A stretch of DNA of 64,000 nucleotides, taken from the NCBI GenBank assembly GCA_031265875.1, contig JAISCA010000043.1:1-64000 (forward strand). Direction: 5' to 3'. The DNA comes from Propionibacteriaceae bacterium (GTDB lineage Bacteria > Actinomycetota > Actinomycetes > Propionibacteriales > Propionibacteriaceae). Under the pieces are notes generated by a model. The model ran no database searches. It saw nothing but the letters and a program-made list of their open reading frames with translations, and had not been told where the DNA came from. Of this stretch, positions 32,030-41,889 are shown piece after piece (positions within the stretch are counted from its first letter, which is position 1; each line of letters starts with the position of its first letter). Position numbers and translations under genes: made by a program.

Positions 32030-34953
32030 CAACCCATCTGATTATCAGTGAATACAATGACCGAGACATCCTTGAACTGGAAAAAAGACTTAGCTCGGCC
32101 AATGACCAAGACATTCTTGAACTGAAAGAAAAACTTAGCTCAACTAGTGATGATTTCACTTTCATCCTGGTGTGTGGTTCCAACCAGGACTACGAAGAGG
32201 CCAAGCAGCGGCATATGAGCCAAACAGCGATCCACTTCGTCGACGCTAGTACCGACACAGATGGAATCGTCGGAGACCTCATCGGTTCCATCACCCTGGC
32301 CATGCCCGCCACCAGCGCCGACATCATCAAGGATTTGGGGAAATCGGTCACCATCACACTGGAGTTAGGTGAACAACCAGTCAAGTTAGTTGGAATTGGT
32401 CGCATCGATTGCCATTTGACCGGTAGTGACTTCGCCGTGCGCGACGCCCTTGCGACGGCCTGCGGTCTTGCTGGCATCAGTGTCTGGGGTCCTCATGGCT
32501 TAGCTCATAGACAACGTGGTTCAGCGGCTCTGGCTATGGCCGCCTGGCGCTCAACCCTGGCCGATCCGGCCGACATCCGTCAAAGAGAGTTCAGAACACT
32601 GGTTAAGGCCAGTGATCGGACATTGACCACTTTGACTTACGCCCTGCTGGCCAGCGACGCAGTGATACTGGGAGGCGGACATGAGTCGGCTTGCGCCGAC
32701 CTGCTGGAGAGGGCTGGATACATCGACTACGCCCAAGGCCTTCGTGGGCTGATCGATCATTGGATGCAGCAGAGGCTGTGGCGGGTCAACTATGTGCCCG
32801 AGATGGTGCTCCATGACTCCGCCCATTCGGTGGCCGTCGACCGCAACGTAGCTAGTATCTGCGAGCCTTTCTTGCGCACTATCACGCAGAGTGAGAGCCA
32901 CGACACATCGAAGCGCCTCGACAAGGAAGACCTGCTCATCCTGGCCATCGCGGCCTGGCTGCACGACTGGGGGCACGCCTCCGCTGAATACAGTTCCAAC
33001 TTCGCTGTCGACGCCATTGATGTCCGCAATTACCATGGGGCGTTCAGCGCCCGGCTCCTTCAGAATTACGAAGATCATTATCACGGGATCAGGGCGCTCG
33101 GCAACAACCTGAAAATTACTAATTTAACTAAGCAGGTAGGCCTCATCAGTCGTCATCACCAAGGGTGGACTTCTTGTGATGATACTGTCGATCTAAAAAA
33201 CTATAAAAACCCGGACGATCCAAGTCGACTCCAACCATCATGTCTGTCCACATGGGAGCCGGAGGAAAGTACAGGCCCCATCGTACGGTCCTTCCATGAT
33301 GATTTCTTCCGCGTCGAAGGTGGCCCGATCAAACAGGGAGATAATCACTACGACGATCAACAAAAACGCCTGAAAAAAGCCGAGCTTCGACTTGCGATCC
33401 TGCGACTAGCTGACGCGTTAGATGTCGGGATACACCGCATTCCAAACTACAGTACTCAAGCGGATGACCGCAGCCAAGTGTTGAAAAATTATCTCCTCCA
33501 TTTAACTTATCAACTCAATCTCGGGAATAGTGGCCGCAATGTGGTTCTATTCAAGGGGGGAAACCTGATCGATAAGCTCGTAGATGCTTTCGCTAAGGTT
33601 GCTGGAACAGTGACCACACTTACAGGTGAACAAAACGAGGACGATTTGACGAAAAAGTTCCGTGCTGCTTTAGCGAATGATTTCACTCGGGATTTAGATC
33701 CGTTTCCAAAAGACGATCTCTCAGCTGAGCAGACATACCTGTTTGAATTCATCAAAGATGATGTCAAGAGCGCCGCCAAGTACGTCGAGCATATTATCCA
33801 TCAAAGCATATACTACGAAGAGCAGTACAAAGTCCGCGCCGTCCTGCCGGTGCCAAAGAAAAGTGAGAGTGGATATCGACTCGAACTCAATGTACTACCG
33901 AATGGAGAGTCGGATGAGTGCGATCTGCGTGCCCAGATGCAGGCTTTCGCCCAGCGAGAATGGGGCCAAGAAGTCCAACGTCCCGGACATGCGCATGAAC
34001 CAGGGAACTCATCGAAAAAGAACATACTAAAATACTTGGAAGAACTGGGAATAGTCATCGACACGAACAGCACAACCAGTTGCGGTAGGATTCAGCTACT
34101 GAAAGATATGCCCGTGGTTTTCCTAAAACCGCCCCAGCCCCCCATCACCGGACAGCCGCCTGGTGCACCAAGGCCTGATATCCCACCAGAACCAATGGCA
34201 AGCGAGCCAGAAGTCGCCCCGTTCACGGAATTCCCTGACGGCTGGGACGGCTGGACCAGGGTCGAGGACTTGGGCGGTACGGACACATTAGCGACCACTC
34301 TTGACCGGGAACGGGTTCTGACCATCGGCGCAGAAGGTCTGGTCCAGATGACGCCCGATATCCCCGGACGCGTTCAGAGCCTTCCTTTGCGGAGATGGAA
34401 CGACTACCCCACCATGCGACCTTTATGCGTCAGCGAACCCTCCCCCAGTAGCGAACCCTCCCCCAGTTTCGTGGCGGCGACCGACGACGCCTTGCTCTTC
34501 TACACCTGGACCAACGACGACTGGAGCGACCCTAAGATCGTGCCCTGCCCCAAAGCGGCTGACATCCGGCGAGCCTTCTGGTGGCCTGGCCCAGGCAAGG
34601 CCGATGACCATCTCATCCTGGTCTTGAAGGACGGCCGCCTGAGACAGGGGACTCAACTGGTTCAGTTGACGAAGAAGTACAACGAACTACCGCGGGAAGT
34701 GCGAGGCGTCGACGTGCTGCGAGTCGACAAGATCACTTGGTGGGCCTGGAGCGACGAGGACGGCCTGCACGTCCAGAGCGAGAACGCCGACGAACTACCC
34801 CCATGGATCGAAGGCCTGCCGAGTGGCGAGATCTTGAACGTCTGGCTCGCCAACCCTGATCCGGACACGATCAGTCTGTACGCGCAATCGGCCCATGGCA
34901 TCAGACGACGGATCATCCGCGCCGGAGCCAAAGAGTGGAAGAAGACGCTATGA
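32026..34953 (+). CDS. Large HD-domain protein
   Basis: The 975-residue protein starts at ATG 32026 inside the SLOG stop. Near the N terminus a short unit is repeated (DILELEKRLSS and DILELKEKLSS). A Rossmann-like region (about 50-230, FILVCGSNQDYEEA, VGIGRIDCHLTG) precedes an HD phosphohydrolase-like domain with His263-Asp264 (VLHDSAHS), His313-Asp314 (WLHDWGHA) and SRHHQGW. The C-terminal third is beta-rich and propeller-like, with a tandem 18-bp repeat (34431-34466, SEPSPS twice). The HD part may hydrolyse a nucleotide signal; the rest may bind partners. AT-rich between about 33.0 and 34.1 kb. Confidence 0.75.
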   Translation: MTTHLIISEYNDRDILELEKRLSSANDQDILELKEKLSSTSDDFTFILVCGSNQDYEEAKQRHMSQTAIHFVDASTDTDGIVGDLIGSITLAMPATSADIIKDLGKSVTITLELGEQPVKLVGIGRIDCHLTGSDFAVRDALATACGLAGISVWGPHGLAHRQRGSAALAMAAWRSTLADPADIRQREFRTLVKASDRTLTTLTYALLASDAVILGGGHESACADLLERAGYIDYAQGLRGLIDHWMQQRLWRVNYVPEMVLHDSAHSVAVDRNVASICEPFLRTITQSESHDTSKRLDKEDLLILAIAAWLHDWGHASAEYSSNFAVDAIDVRNYHGAFSARLLQNYEDHYHGIRALGNNLKITNLTKQVGLISRHHQGWTSCDDTVDLKNYKNPDDPSRLQPSCLSTWEPEESTGPIVRSFHDDFFRVEGGPIKQGDNHYDDQQKRLKKAELRLAILRLADALDVGIHRIPNYSTQADDRSQVLKNYLLHLTYQLNLGNSGRNVVLFKGGNLIDKLVDAFAKVAGTVTTLTGEQNEDDLTKKFRAALANDFTRDLDPFPKDDLSAEQTYLFEFIKDDVKSAAKYVEHIIHQSIYYEEQYKVRAVLPVPKKSESGYRLELNVLPNGESDECDLRAQMQAFAQREWGQEVQRPGHAHEPGNSSKKNILKYLEELGIVIDTNSTTSCGRIQLLKDMPVVFLKPPQPPITGQPPGAPRPDIPPEPMASEPEVAPFTEFPDGWDGWTRVEDLGGTDTLATTLDRERVLTIGAEGLVQMTPDIPGRVQSLPLRRWNDYPTMRPLCVSEPSPSSEPSPSFVAATDDALLFYTWTNDDWSDPKIVPCPKAADIRRAFWWPGPGKADDHLILVLKDGRLRQGTQLVQLTKKYNELPREVRGVDVLRVDKITWWAWSDEDGLHVQSENADELPPWIEGLPSGEILNVWLANPDPDTISLYAQSAHGIRRRIIRAGAKEWKKTL

Positions 34954-36083
34954 CGGAGAGAGCGCAGCGGTCCGCCCTGCTAGTCGGAATCAATGAGTAC
35001 GACTGTTTTCCTGATCAAGTGGGCGCAGCGGAGGACGCTGGCCAGCTGGCTGAGCGGCTGTCAGACCCGCAAGCGACCTGGCATTGGGGCCTCCCCGGCG
35101 GGGAAGCCGGCACGGTCCTGTCTGGTCGCGTCGGCGCAGGGGATTTCAGACACCGCTTGGACGAGGCGATCCAGCGGGCGTCCGGCGGCGACTTCTTCTT
35201 CTACTTCGCCGGCCACGGCTTCGCCTTAGGATCTGACGACGTCGTCCTAGCGGATTCGGGCTATGACCCCGACTACAACAAAGACAGAAACAGAATCCGA
35301 CTGCAGCAGGACATCTTGGACCAGATCAAGAAGGAGCGCGTCAAGCACGCCATCATCTTGCTCGACTGCGCCGGGTCCGAAGTCATCGAGGCGATCCGAC
35401 CTCCCACCGGCACGGTCCTGGTGGCCTGCCCCGGGCCATCGCGTGAGCATGACAGACACTTCGCTCAAACCTTGTTCAGTGGTCTTGGCGGAAACTACAA
35501 GGATGCTCCGCTAGGGCAAGCCTGGGACCTGTCCGGTTCGATCACAGCTCTCTCACTGCTGACCTATGCGGTGAACGCCGTGGCGACTAAGCCAAATTGG
35601 AATCCTCTCCTGGTCGGCGCGATCAGCGACCAAACTGAGATACGGACCGTCGACATCATCGACCCGGACCAGATGAGGGCCATTTGGCCGCTCATTCGGT
35701 CGGAGGGGACCGATCTGGTGATCGACGTGTTCCCGGACATGGAGTATGACAAAGGTATTGACGACCTAGATTACTTGATCACTCGGCTCGGCTGGGACGC
35801 CCAGATCGTCAGCGAAGCCGTCCAGCGCGTCAAAACTAAAGGACATTCCTTCAGTTTCCGCAGCCGACCGCCGGGCTACGACCTAGCGACTCGGAAAGAG
35901 CAGCACCCGCGCGAAAATCAAATGGAATGCCTCAAAGCCATGAGGAAGCAGAAATTAGCAGAAGTGGTGACACCTGACAGCGATCTGTTCTGGGCCTGTC
36001 TCAACTGGGGTAAAGTACGCTTGACCGAGGCCGGACGCGATTGGTACCGGCACATCGAGGCCAGCAAGACGGCGGGGGCTTGA
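34950..36083 (+). CDS. Caspase-like (C14) peptidase
   Basis: The 377-residue protein has the caspase fold order: LLVGINEYDCFP, linker, FFFYFAGHGFAL with catalytic His89, and HAIILLDCAGSE with catalytic Cys140, then a strand VLVACPG. The C-terminal 130 residues (GTDLVIDVFPD, TEAGRDWYRHIE) look like a winged-helix or effector-associated domain. Overlaps the HD gene by 4 bp, so SLOG, HD and caspase are one translational unit. Bacterial caspase-like proteases act as death effectors in STAND- or nucleotide-activated immunity. Probably kept inactive until signalled. Confidence 0.85.
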   Translation: MTERAQRSALLVGINEYDCFPDQVGAAEDAGQLAERLSDPQATWHWGLPGGEAGTVLSGRVGAGDFRHRLDEAIQRASGGDFFFYFAGHGFALGSDDVVLADSGYDPDYNKDRNRIRLQQDILDQIKKERVKHAIILLDCAGSEVIEAIRPPTGTVLVACPGPSREHDRHFAQTLFSGLGGNYKDAPLGQAWDLSGSITALSLLTYAVNAVATKPNWNPLLVGAISDQTEIRTVDIIDPDQMRAIWPLIRSEGTDLVIDVFPDMEYDKGIDDLDYLITRLGWDAQIVSEAVQRVKTKGHSFSFRSRPPGYDLATRKEQHPRENQMECLKAMRKQKLAEVVTPDSDLFWACLNWGKVRLTEAGRDWYRHIEASKTAGA

Positions 36084-36194
36084 ATCGCTCGCGCTAAGCG
36101 GTTCCATCGCTGATTCGGCGCAGGCTCACCGCCAGACCCGCCTCCAGCCTCTGCCCCACAGGGACGTCGAGACGACAGAACGTAGGATTGCAGC

Positions 36195-39100
36195 GTGGAG
36201 ACTCCGCTCCCGCCCTTCGCGGCCTATCGTGGGCCTGAGCCGTATGCGTTTGTGTCTTATGCGCGACGCGACGCCCCCGTCGTCTACGACCTGCTGAGCC
36301 GTCTACACCGTGACGGATACCGCATCTGGTACGACGAGGGGATCGAGTCCGGTGGGGATTTCACCGACGAGATCGCTGCGGCCATCGACAATTGTTCCCT
36401 CTTCGTGGTGTTCGTGTCCGCCGTGTCAGTGGCCAGGCGAATGGTCCGTGATGAGACCAGGCATGCGTACATCCACGACAAGCCCATCCTGCCGATCTAC
36501 GTGGAGGAGACCGCGCCGCCCTCCGGCGTGGAACTGATCATCGGTTCAGCCCAGGCGATCATGCTTCACAGAAAGACCGCAGCGGCGGTTTTAGCCGACG
36601 TCAGTACGGTTCTCGACAGCCATGGAGCTGGGAGGGTGACCGGAATCGGGCTTGACACCAAGGTCGACTTGTCTCTCCCCGTGGCTGCGCGGACAGAGCT
36701 TCCGGCCGAGACAACCTCGTGGCGGCGCAGTCGCGGAAGGAAGGCCCTCTCGGTCTCTGAGGCATTCACTGATCGAGTCCCCGAGTCGGCGGCACTGCTC
36801 GGGTCATTCGACCGGCAACTGGCGCGCCTGCGAGGAGTTGAGCCTATTGAGGAAGGAGTCTTCCCGAACGTGCTAGTCTTCCACGGCGGCGGAGGGGTCG
36901 GCAAGACGGGTCTCTCTCGGCGTCTGCAGTTGTGGGCGACCGGTCAACTGTCAGACGATGGCGAGTGGGGCCCGTGGCCGCGCGATCCTGTGACAGCCGT
37001 CCGGTGGGACTTCAACAATTCCGACGGCAACGTCAACATTGTGACCCTCATGGAGGCCCTCCGTGCTGGCGTCGCGCATCACGCCTACCCAGCCTTCGAT
37101 TTGGCTCTGGCCGCCTACTTCGAGGCCGTCCGGCCCGGGAGTGAGACCGGCGAACTGAGCGTCAAGGGGAAGGTTGCGGACGACCTCCTCCGGTCGCTTC
37201 AGCGAATCGCCTCCGACCTCCAACTCTCTATTCCCCGAGCCCTCGTGTCTCGGGATGTCCGCTCGGTCCGGGACGGCGTCCTCGCTGCGGCCGGTCACTG
37301 GCCACTCCTCGACCGTCACGACGGCCTCGCTGCCACCCTCGAACGATGCCAGGACCTCTCGCCGGGCTCGGCAGACGCTGTCGAGGTGGCTGCCGAGGTC
37401 GCGTCCGTGCTCACCCAGGAGATCCTCGGGGTCACGCCGGCCGCCCGCCCGGCCCTAATTATCTTTGTGGACCATTTCGAGCGACTTCAGCGCGCCGACG
37501 TGACGGCCGCTGAAGAGGCCATCGTTTCGCTCGTCATCAGCCTGCCGACGGTCCTATTCGTCGTCACGGGCCGAGACAACCTCAACTGGCACGAGCCCCA
37601 CCGGACCTACCTCGAAGCCGCAGGCGCCCGCGCCTGGCCAGGACTCGTCCCCGGCGCCACCAACGACCCACGCCAGCACGTCCTCGACCGGCTGAGTCGC
37701 CAGGACACCCGCCGCCTCTACACGGCCCACCGGGATACCCACCGCTGGCACATGTCCGACGAGTTGATCGACCACCTCGTCGTCCGTTCCGACGGCCTGC
37801 CGCTCCACGTCGACGCCGTCCTCAAGCTGGCCAAGAACCTCGAAGACCATGAACCAGGTCGGACCTTCAGGGAAGCCGACCTCGACCGAGAGCTGCCCGA
37901 GGTTGTCACCGCCATAATGAAGACTCTGAGCGACCACGAACGCGACGCGTTCCGGGCCATGTGCGTGCTCCCGTTCTTCGATATCCAACTCGCCGCCGCC
38001 GTCGCTCGACCGGCGGCCGAGCGATCTGTCGACGCCGAGGGCGCGGTCCATCGGGCCGTCAAGCGAGCATTGGTGGAGTCGAATGCCGACAGGCTGTACC
38101 CCTATCGGGTACACGACGAGATCCGCGAACTGGTCAGACGCGACAGGGCGACAGAAGGGCACTGGGGCGAGGGGGACTGGAAGGCGGCAGCAGAGCGAGG
38201 AATCGAAGAAGCGCAGCGACGAATTACTATTGCTCACACCGACGCCTCGGATGACGAGGAGAGCCACTCTCTTGCACTGGCCATCCGCCTGGCGTACGAC
38301 TGGGGGCTCCTGGACACAGACCTGAAGAAGGCCGTGGACCGGTCCCCCACTATCGGCGGATTGGCACACCTGATTCCGGTCATCGCCGGCAACGAGCCTG
38401 ATACGCCTCTCGTCACACTCATGCGGTTCATCCACGCGATGGCCCTGCCCTACGAAGCCTCGATCGCGGCGCTGCGGTCGGTGTGCAGCGCTGGCATGCC
38501 CGTATCGGGCACAGCCACCCTGTGGCTCACTTATCGCCTTCGCGTGGTTGCGCGATACGACGACGCTCTGTCCTGTCTGGAAGGCTTCATAGCCGATCCT
38601 CCACAGGGATCGTCTGTTGGCTACGCCCACCACCAGTACGCCATGACTCTGCGACTGGCCCGTCGATTCAGCGATGCCCTTGAATACGAGGAAGAGCACC
38701 GACCCGATCTGTTGCCCAGACTCCAAGGGTTCGTCGAGCGCGACCAGGGCTTGCTGTCGCAAGACCCTGGGGTCGAGCGCGCTTATCTTGATAGACAGGG
38801 GTCAAGCCGGTATCGCTTCGAGTTGCGAGTGCAGGACATTGTGCGTAGGTCTCGGCAAGGGGCTGCCAGCCTCAAGGAGGTCCTGCAGTGTCTGGAGGAA
38901 GCGAGTGCGAGACGGTTGCAGCCCGAGCGGACGAGATGTCTGAGAGTTCTGGGGTATCTGAGCTTGAACCAGACGGACGCGTTCCTTGACACCATCCGAC
39001 GGGCCCGGGAGCACGTCTCTGCGCACGGGCACGGCAACACACTGGTTCCTGAACTGTTGGCCCTGCGGGCGCTACTCACCAGGAATCCGGCCGATGCGCA

Positions 39101-39299
39101 AGCGGCTCGGGACTCCGTCATGGGGCCTTCTTTGCGTGGTTCCGCCTGGATTGCCACCGAGGTGTTCCTGGACGAACTCGGCTACCCCCTCCCATCTATC
39201 CCGACCCAGTGGACCATCCCGTACGAAGAAGTCCGCCGCAACTGGCTCAACATCGCCGACGGCATCATCGAACACGCCAAGGCGGCGACGAGCCCGTAG
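36195..39299 (+). CDS. TIR-STAND NTPase with TPR-like tail
   Basis: The 1034-residue protein begins with a TIR domain (10-135): YAFVSYARRDAPVVYDLLSR, WYDEGIESGGDFTDEI, and VRDETRHAY with Glu87 at the catalytic position. A STAND ATPase follows: Walker A GGGGVGKT (231-238), Walker B ALIIFVDHFERL, and VVTGRDNLNWHE. The C-terminal 400 residues are helical and TPR-like (YDDALSCLEGF, RFSDALEYEEE). GTG 36195 is chosen because it places the TIR domain at the N terminus; no strong ribosome site is visible. A self-contained sensor-effector, separated from the caspase gene by 111 bp. Confidence 0.85.
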   Translation: METPLPPFAAYRGPEPYAFVSYARRDAPVVYDLLSRLHRDGYRIWYDEGIESGGDFTDEIAAAIDNCSLFVVFVSAVSVARRMVRDETRHAYIHDKPILPIYVEETAPPSGVELIIGSAQAIMLHRKTAAAVLADVSTVLDSHGAGRVTGIGLDTKVDLSLPVAARTELPAETTSWRRSRGRKALSVSEAFTDRVPESAALLGSFDRQLARLRGVEPIEEGVFPNVLVFHGGGGVGKTGLSRRLQLWATGQLSDDGEWGPWPRDPVTAVRWDFNNSDGNVNIVTLMEALRAGVAHHAYPAFDLALAAYFEAVRPGSETGELSVKGKVADDLLRSLQRIASDLQLSIPRALVSRDVRSVRDGVLAAAGHWPLLDRHDGLAATLERCQDLSPGSADAVEVAAEVASVLTQEILGVTPAARPALIIFVDHFERLQRADVTAAEEAIVSLVISLPTVLFVVTGRDNLNWHEPHRTYLEAAGARAWPGLVPGATNDPRQHVLDRLSRQDTRRLYTAHRDTHRWHMSDELIDHLVVRSDGLPLHVDAVLKLAKNLEDHEPGRTFREADLDRELPEVVTAIMKTLSDHERDAFRAMCVLPFFDIQLAAAVARPAAERSVDAEGAVHRAVKRALVESNADRLYPYRVHDEIRELVRRDRATEGHWGEGDWKAAAERGIEEAQRRITIAHTDASDDEESHSLALAIRLAYDWGLLDTDLKKAVDRSPTIGGLAHLIPVIAGNEPDTPLVTLMRFIHAMALPYEASIAALRSVCSAGMPVSGTATLWLTYRLRVVARYDDALSCLEGFIADPPQGSSVGYAHHQYAMTLRLARRFSDALEYEEEHRPDLLPRLQGFVERDQGLLSQDPGVERAYLDRQGSSRYRFELRVQDIVRRSRQGAASLKEVLQCLEEASARRLQPERTRCLRVLGYLSLNQTDAFLDTIRRAREHVSAHGHGNTLVPELLALRALLTRNPADAQAARDSVMGPSLRGSAWIATEVFLDELGYPLPSIPTQWTIPYEEVRRNWLNIADGIIEHAKAATSP

Positions 39300-39633
39300 G
39301 TGTTCTCGATTCTGGCCTCCCTCATGCCGCAGACCTCGGGCCGGTGACCGTCAGAAGTTCGGTCGTCCACCTTCCAGACACTGTGGCAAGGACACGGCTC
39401 GCTCTGTCGACCTACGTGATGCCAGATCGTGCGCGGACGATCATTTTTACTGTGGGGACGTAGACCGCGACAGCCCTGATAGCCGAGCGGGCGGCGAGGC
39501 CGCGCCGTGTCGCCCTCCCGTCAGACCCGATGACGCCGCCTCTACGCGGCCCGACCGGGCCGTGGATGCGGTTTGCGTTTATAGAGGTGATCCGTCCAGA
39601 ACAATACCACAACCTTAAGAAAGGAGGTCTCCC
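39300..39633. other. Intergenic region before the envelope block
   Basis: 334 bp with no supported gene. GGCCCGACCGGGCC near 39551 is palindromic, a TTTATAGA near 39580 could be a -10, and a strong AAAGGAGG precedes ATG 39634. Confidence 0.35.
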
Positions 39634-40332
39634 ATGGAGAACACCTTCAATCCCTACACCCGACGAGTCCTGTCGGAGGGCCGCTTCCCCTTCTCGGTTC
39701 CCAAAGAGACGCTGACCGCCCGCGACGAACGGGCGATCCAACGCGCCGCCAAAGCGGAGAGAGCCCGTCTGTTGCGACTCGACCCAGGAGAGATGACCCC
39801 GGTCATGCGCCTATATCAGGACACCTGCCAAGCTGGACAAATTGAGGTTCACCGCCAGCGGGTGGAGCATGTGCGGAACGTCATCGAGCGGCGCACGCGC
39901 GCTGAAGCAATCTTCGACCGGGATCCTGTGCCGCCAGAGCCGGAGATCGCCCCCGTTCCGCCGGCGTCAGGTCTGGATCGTCAGGTCTGGCTCGCCGACA
40001 AGCGTCGCGCCATCCGAGCCCAGTCGGAGCTGAACCGCCGGGAGGAGGAGATTTACGAGGCCAGGATCATCATCGAGGTCTGTGGCACCGACCTCGAAGC
40101 CATCGACTACTTAGCCAGCTTCGCGCTTGGTCAATGGGCATCCCACTATAAAGTCCTCTTCCAACTCCACATGCACGCCGCCATCGGCCGCAATAACGAG
40201 AATCCGACGCTCCGTCATCTTGAATTCAACGCCTACCAACCACTCGACACCGGCCTCGAACCGCTCTCACTCGAGGCGTCGGGACCCAAAGCGACCCGGG
40301 CCTTGGAAGCCAATCGGGTCGATCCCGAGTGA
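39634..40332 (+). CDS. Helical protein of unknown function
   Basis: The 232-residue protein is highly charged and helical, rich in Arg/Glu/Ala, with a Pro-rich hinge (PVPPEPEIAPVPPASG) near 108. A C-terminal region (ALGQWASHYKVLFQLHMHAA) is more hydrophobic. AAAGGAGG with a 7-nt gap marks ATG 39634. It opens a five-gene block leading to envelope proteins, suggesting a cytosolic or peripheral partner. No family recognised. Confidence 0.65.
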   Translation: MENTFNPYTRRVLSEGRFPFSVPKETLTARDERAIQRAAKAERARLLRLDPGEMTPVMRLYQDTCQAGQIEVHRQRVEHVRNVIERRTRAEAIFDRDPVPPEPEIAPVPPASGLDRQVWLADKRRAIRAQSELNRREEEIYEARIIIEVCGTDLEAIDYLASFALGQWASHYKVLFQLHMHAAIGRNNENPTLRHLEFNAYQPLDTGLEPLSLEASGPKATRALEANRVDPE

Positions 40333-40419
40333 CCGGCACGACCAATTGACATCAGCACGGATCCGCTCGACCCATCGAACGACCCCACAATCCCATAAGC
40401 ACACCAGAAAGAGACAACC

Positions 40420-41685
40420 ATGACCACTAATTACCCCGTTCCCCGTGTGACGATCACCGATCCCGCCTTGGATCGGCCGGCGGGCCCGCCCAGCGAAGAC
40501 CCGGTCGACCACGCCACCATGCTGAGGTACGCCGAACAGCAAGCCGCCCGTGACAAAGACACCATCGATGATATCTACGTCAGATACCAAGAGGGGCGTG
40601 CTTATCCAGGAGAGGAAGAAGCGGCCCGCCGTCTGGAGCGTGAGACCCATGAGGCCCGCCAGGGACTGTCCGATGCCAAGAGCCTCGGTGAAGCGCTTAA
40701 GAAGACCGCCTCGGTCTCCCTGACCGTGAATGGGAAAGGGGTCCAGAAGGACCTTGGCACCACTGTCGCCATCGAAAAGAAGACTGTCAAAGAGGTCGCC
40801 GCGCAGTTGGTGGGGACCTTGGCCGAGCGGGACTCGCTGACTAAAACCCTCGTAGGCCAGACTCCCGCCTCCGACGGGATCATGTGGACCGGATCGGTCC
40901 CACCCAAACCAAGTCCCGACACGACCAAACGACAGATTCATTGGTCGGCGGCCAACCTCAAAGCCAAGGCCCTGATCTGGGGGCCGATCATTGGCCTGGG
41001 CTCAGCGGAAGGGGCCATCGTGATCGGCACGATTAAGGATTACCTGCGCACGGACAATTACCTCATGGTCATCGGCTTCGGCCTCGCCATCTTGGTCGGT
41101 CTGATCGGCCTGCCCGGCTTCCTCGGCCAAGTGCTGGCCAAGTGCTTCCATCGCGGCTTCGCGATGGTCAAAGAACTGACGACCCTGATCGCATGGGGTC
41201 TAGTCTGGTTGCTAGCAGTCGGAAGTACGGTTTTCTTCCGAGTCAGCGCCGACCGAGACAAGGCGATCCGGGTGGCCGCGGAAGCCAAACAGGTGCCACT
41301 CGACCAGGTCGACGCGGCCGCCGTGTACAACATTCCGGCCCATATCGCCGTCTGGAGCGCAGCGGTCATTCTGATCGGCGCGATCGTCATCATCGCCAAA
41401 GTGATGTTCTACAACCCTGTGGTCACCGATGTCATCAAGACTGACCTCCACCTGGTGGATCTCTACCGCAGCCGCTTCCTCCACGCCTCGATCCTGGAAC
41501 AGGGCAAGGCCCTGATCAAAGCCCGGGTCGCCGCCGCCGACGCCGTCGTCGCGCAATGGGACCACTACATCGACGACACCCTACCCGCTCATAAGAAAGA
41601 GTTCTGCGTCCATTACCGGAACTGGCTGGCTCGCTACATGGGCGATCCGAACATCACCAACGGTCTCTTCGACTCGGAGGTCTGA
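40420..41685 (+). CDS. Polytopic membrane protein with coiled coil
   Basis: The 421-residue protein has a long charged helical N-terminal half (20-170), then about four membrane segments: LIWGPIIGLGSAEGAIVIG, LMVIGFGLAILVGLIGLPGF, LIAWGLVWLLAVGSTVFF and VWSAAVILIGAIVIIAKVMF. A cytosolic-looking helical tail follows. The layout recalls membrane effectors or scaffold proteins linked to conflict NTPases, though no family was recognised. GAAAGAG precedes the ATG; one base separates its stop from the next start. Confidence 0.7.
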   Translation: MTTNYPVPRVTITDPALDRPAGPPSEDPVDHATMLRYAEQQAARDKDTIDDIYVRYQEGRAYPGEEEAARRLERETHEARQGLSDAKSLGEALKKTASVSLTVNGKGVQKDLGTTVAIEKKTVKEVAAQLVGTLAERDSLTKTLVGQTPASDGIMWTGSVPPKPSPDTTKRQIHWSAANLKAKALIWGPIIGLGSAEGAIVIGTIKDYLRTDNYLMVIGFGLAILVGLIGLPGFLGQVLAKCFHRGFAMVKELTTLIAWGLVWLLAVGSTVFFRVSADRDKAIRVAAEAKQVPLDQVDAAAVYNIPAHIAVWSAAVILIGAIVIIAKVMFYNPVVTDVIKTDLHLVDLYRSRFLHASILEQGKALIKARVAAADAVVAQWDHYIDDTLPAHKKEFCVHYRNWLARYMGDPNITNGLFDSEV

Positions 41686-41686
41686 C

Positions 41687-41875
41687 ATGCCGCGCTGGAT
41701 CAGCTGGTTCTGGGGCCGCCCCGGGCGCGTCCCTAATTACAGCGCCTGCCGCACCTGCGGCAAACCGCTCGCACTGTGCGGCGTCTGTCACGGTGACTGG
41801 CGCCGCGACGCCTGCCGGGCCTGCCAACTGGGGCTTCAGTGTCCCAGCCTCGACCACGCCAATAACTGGATTTGA
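41687..41875 (+). CDS. Small zinc-ribbon-like protein
   Basis: The 62-residue protein carries seven Cys in CRTC...CGVC...CRAC...C order (CRTCGKPLALCGVCHGDW, then CRACQLGLQC), consistent with one or two zinc sites. It is packed directly between the membrane-protein and OmpA-lipoprotein genes, and GGAGG lies 6-10 nt before its ATG inside the previous gene. Possibly a small adaptor; function unknown. Confidence 0.65.
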   Translation: MPRWISWFWGRPGRVPNYSACRTCGKPLALCGVCHGDWRRDACRACQLGLQCPSLDHANNWI

Positions 41876-41889
41876 TTAGGAGCCTCCTC

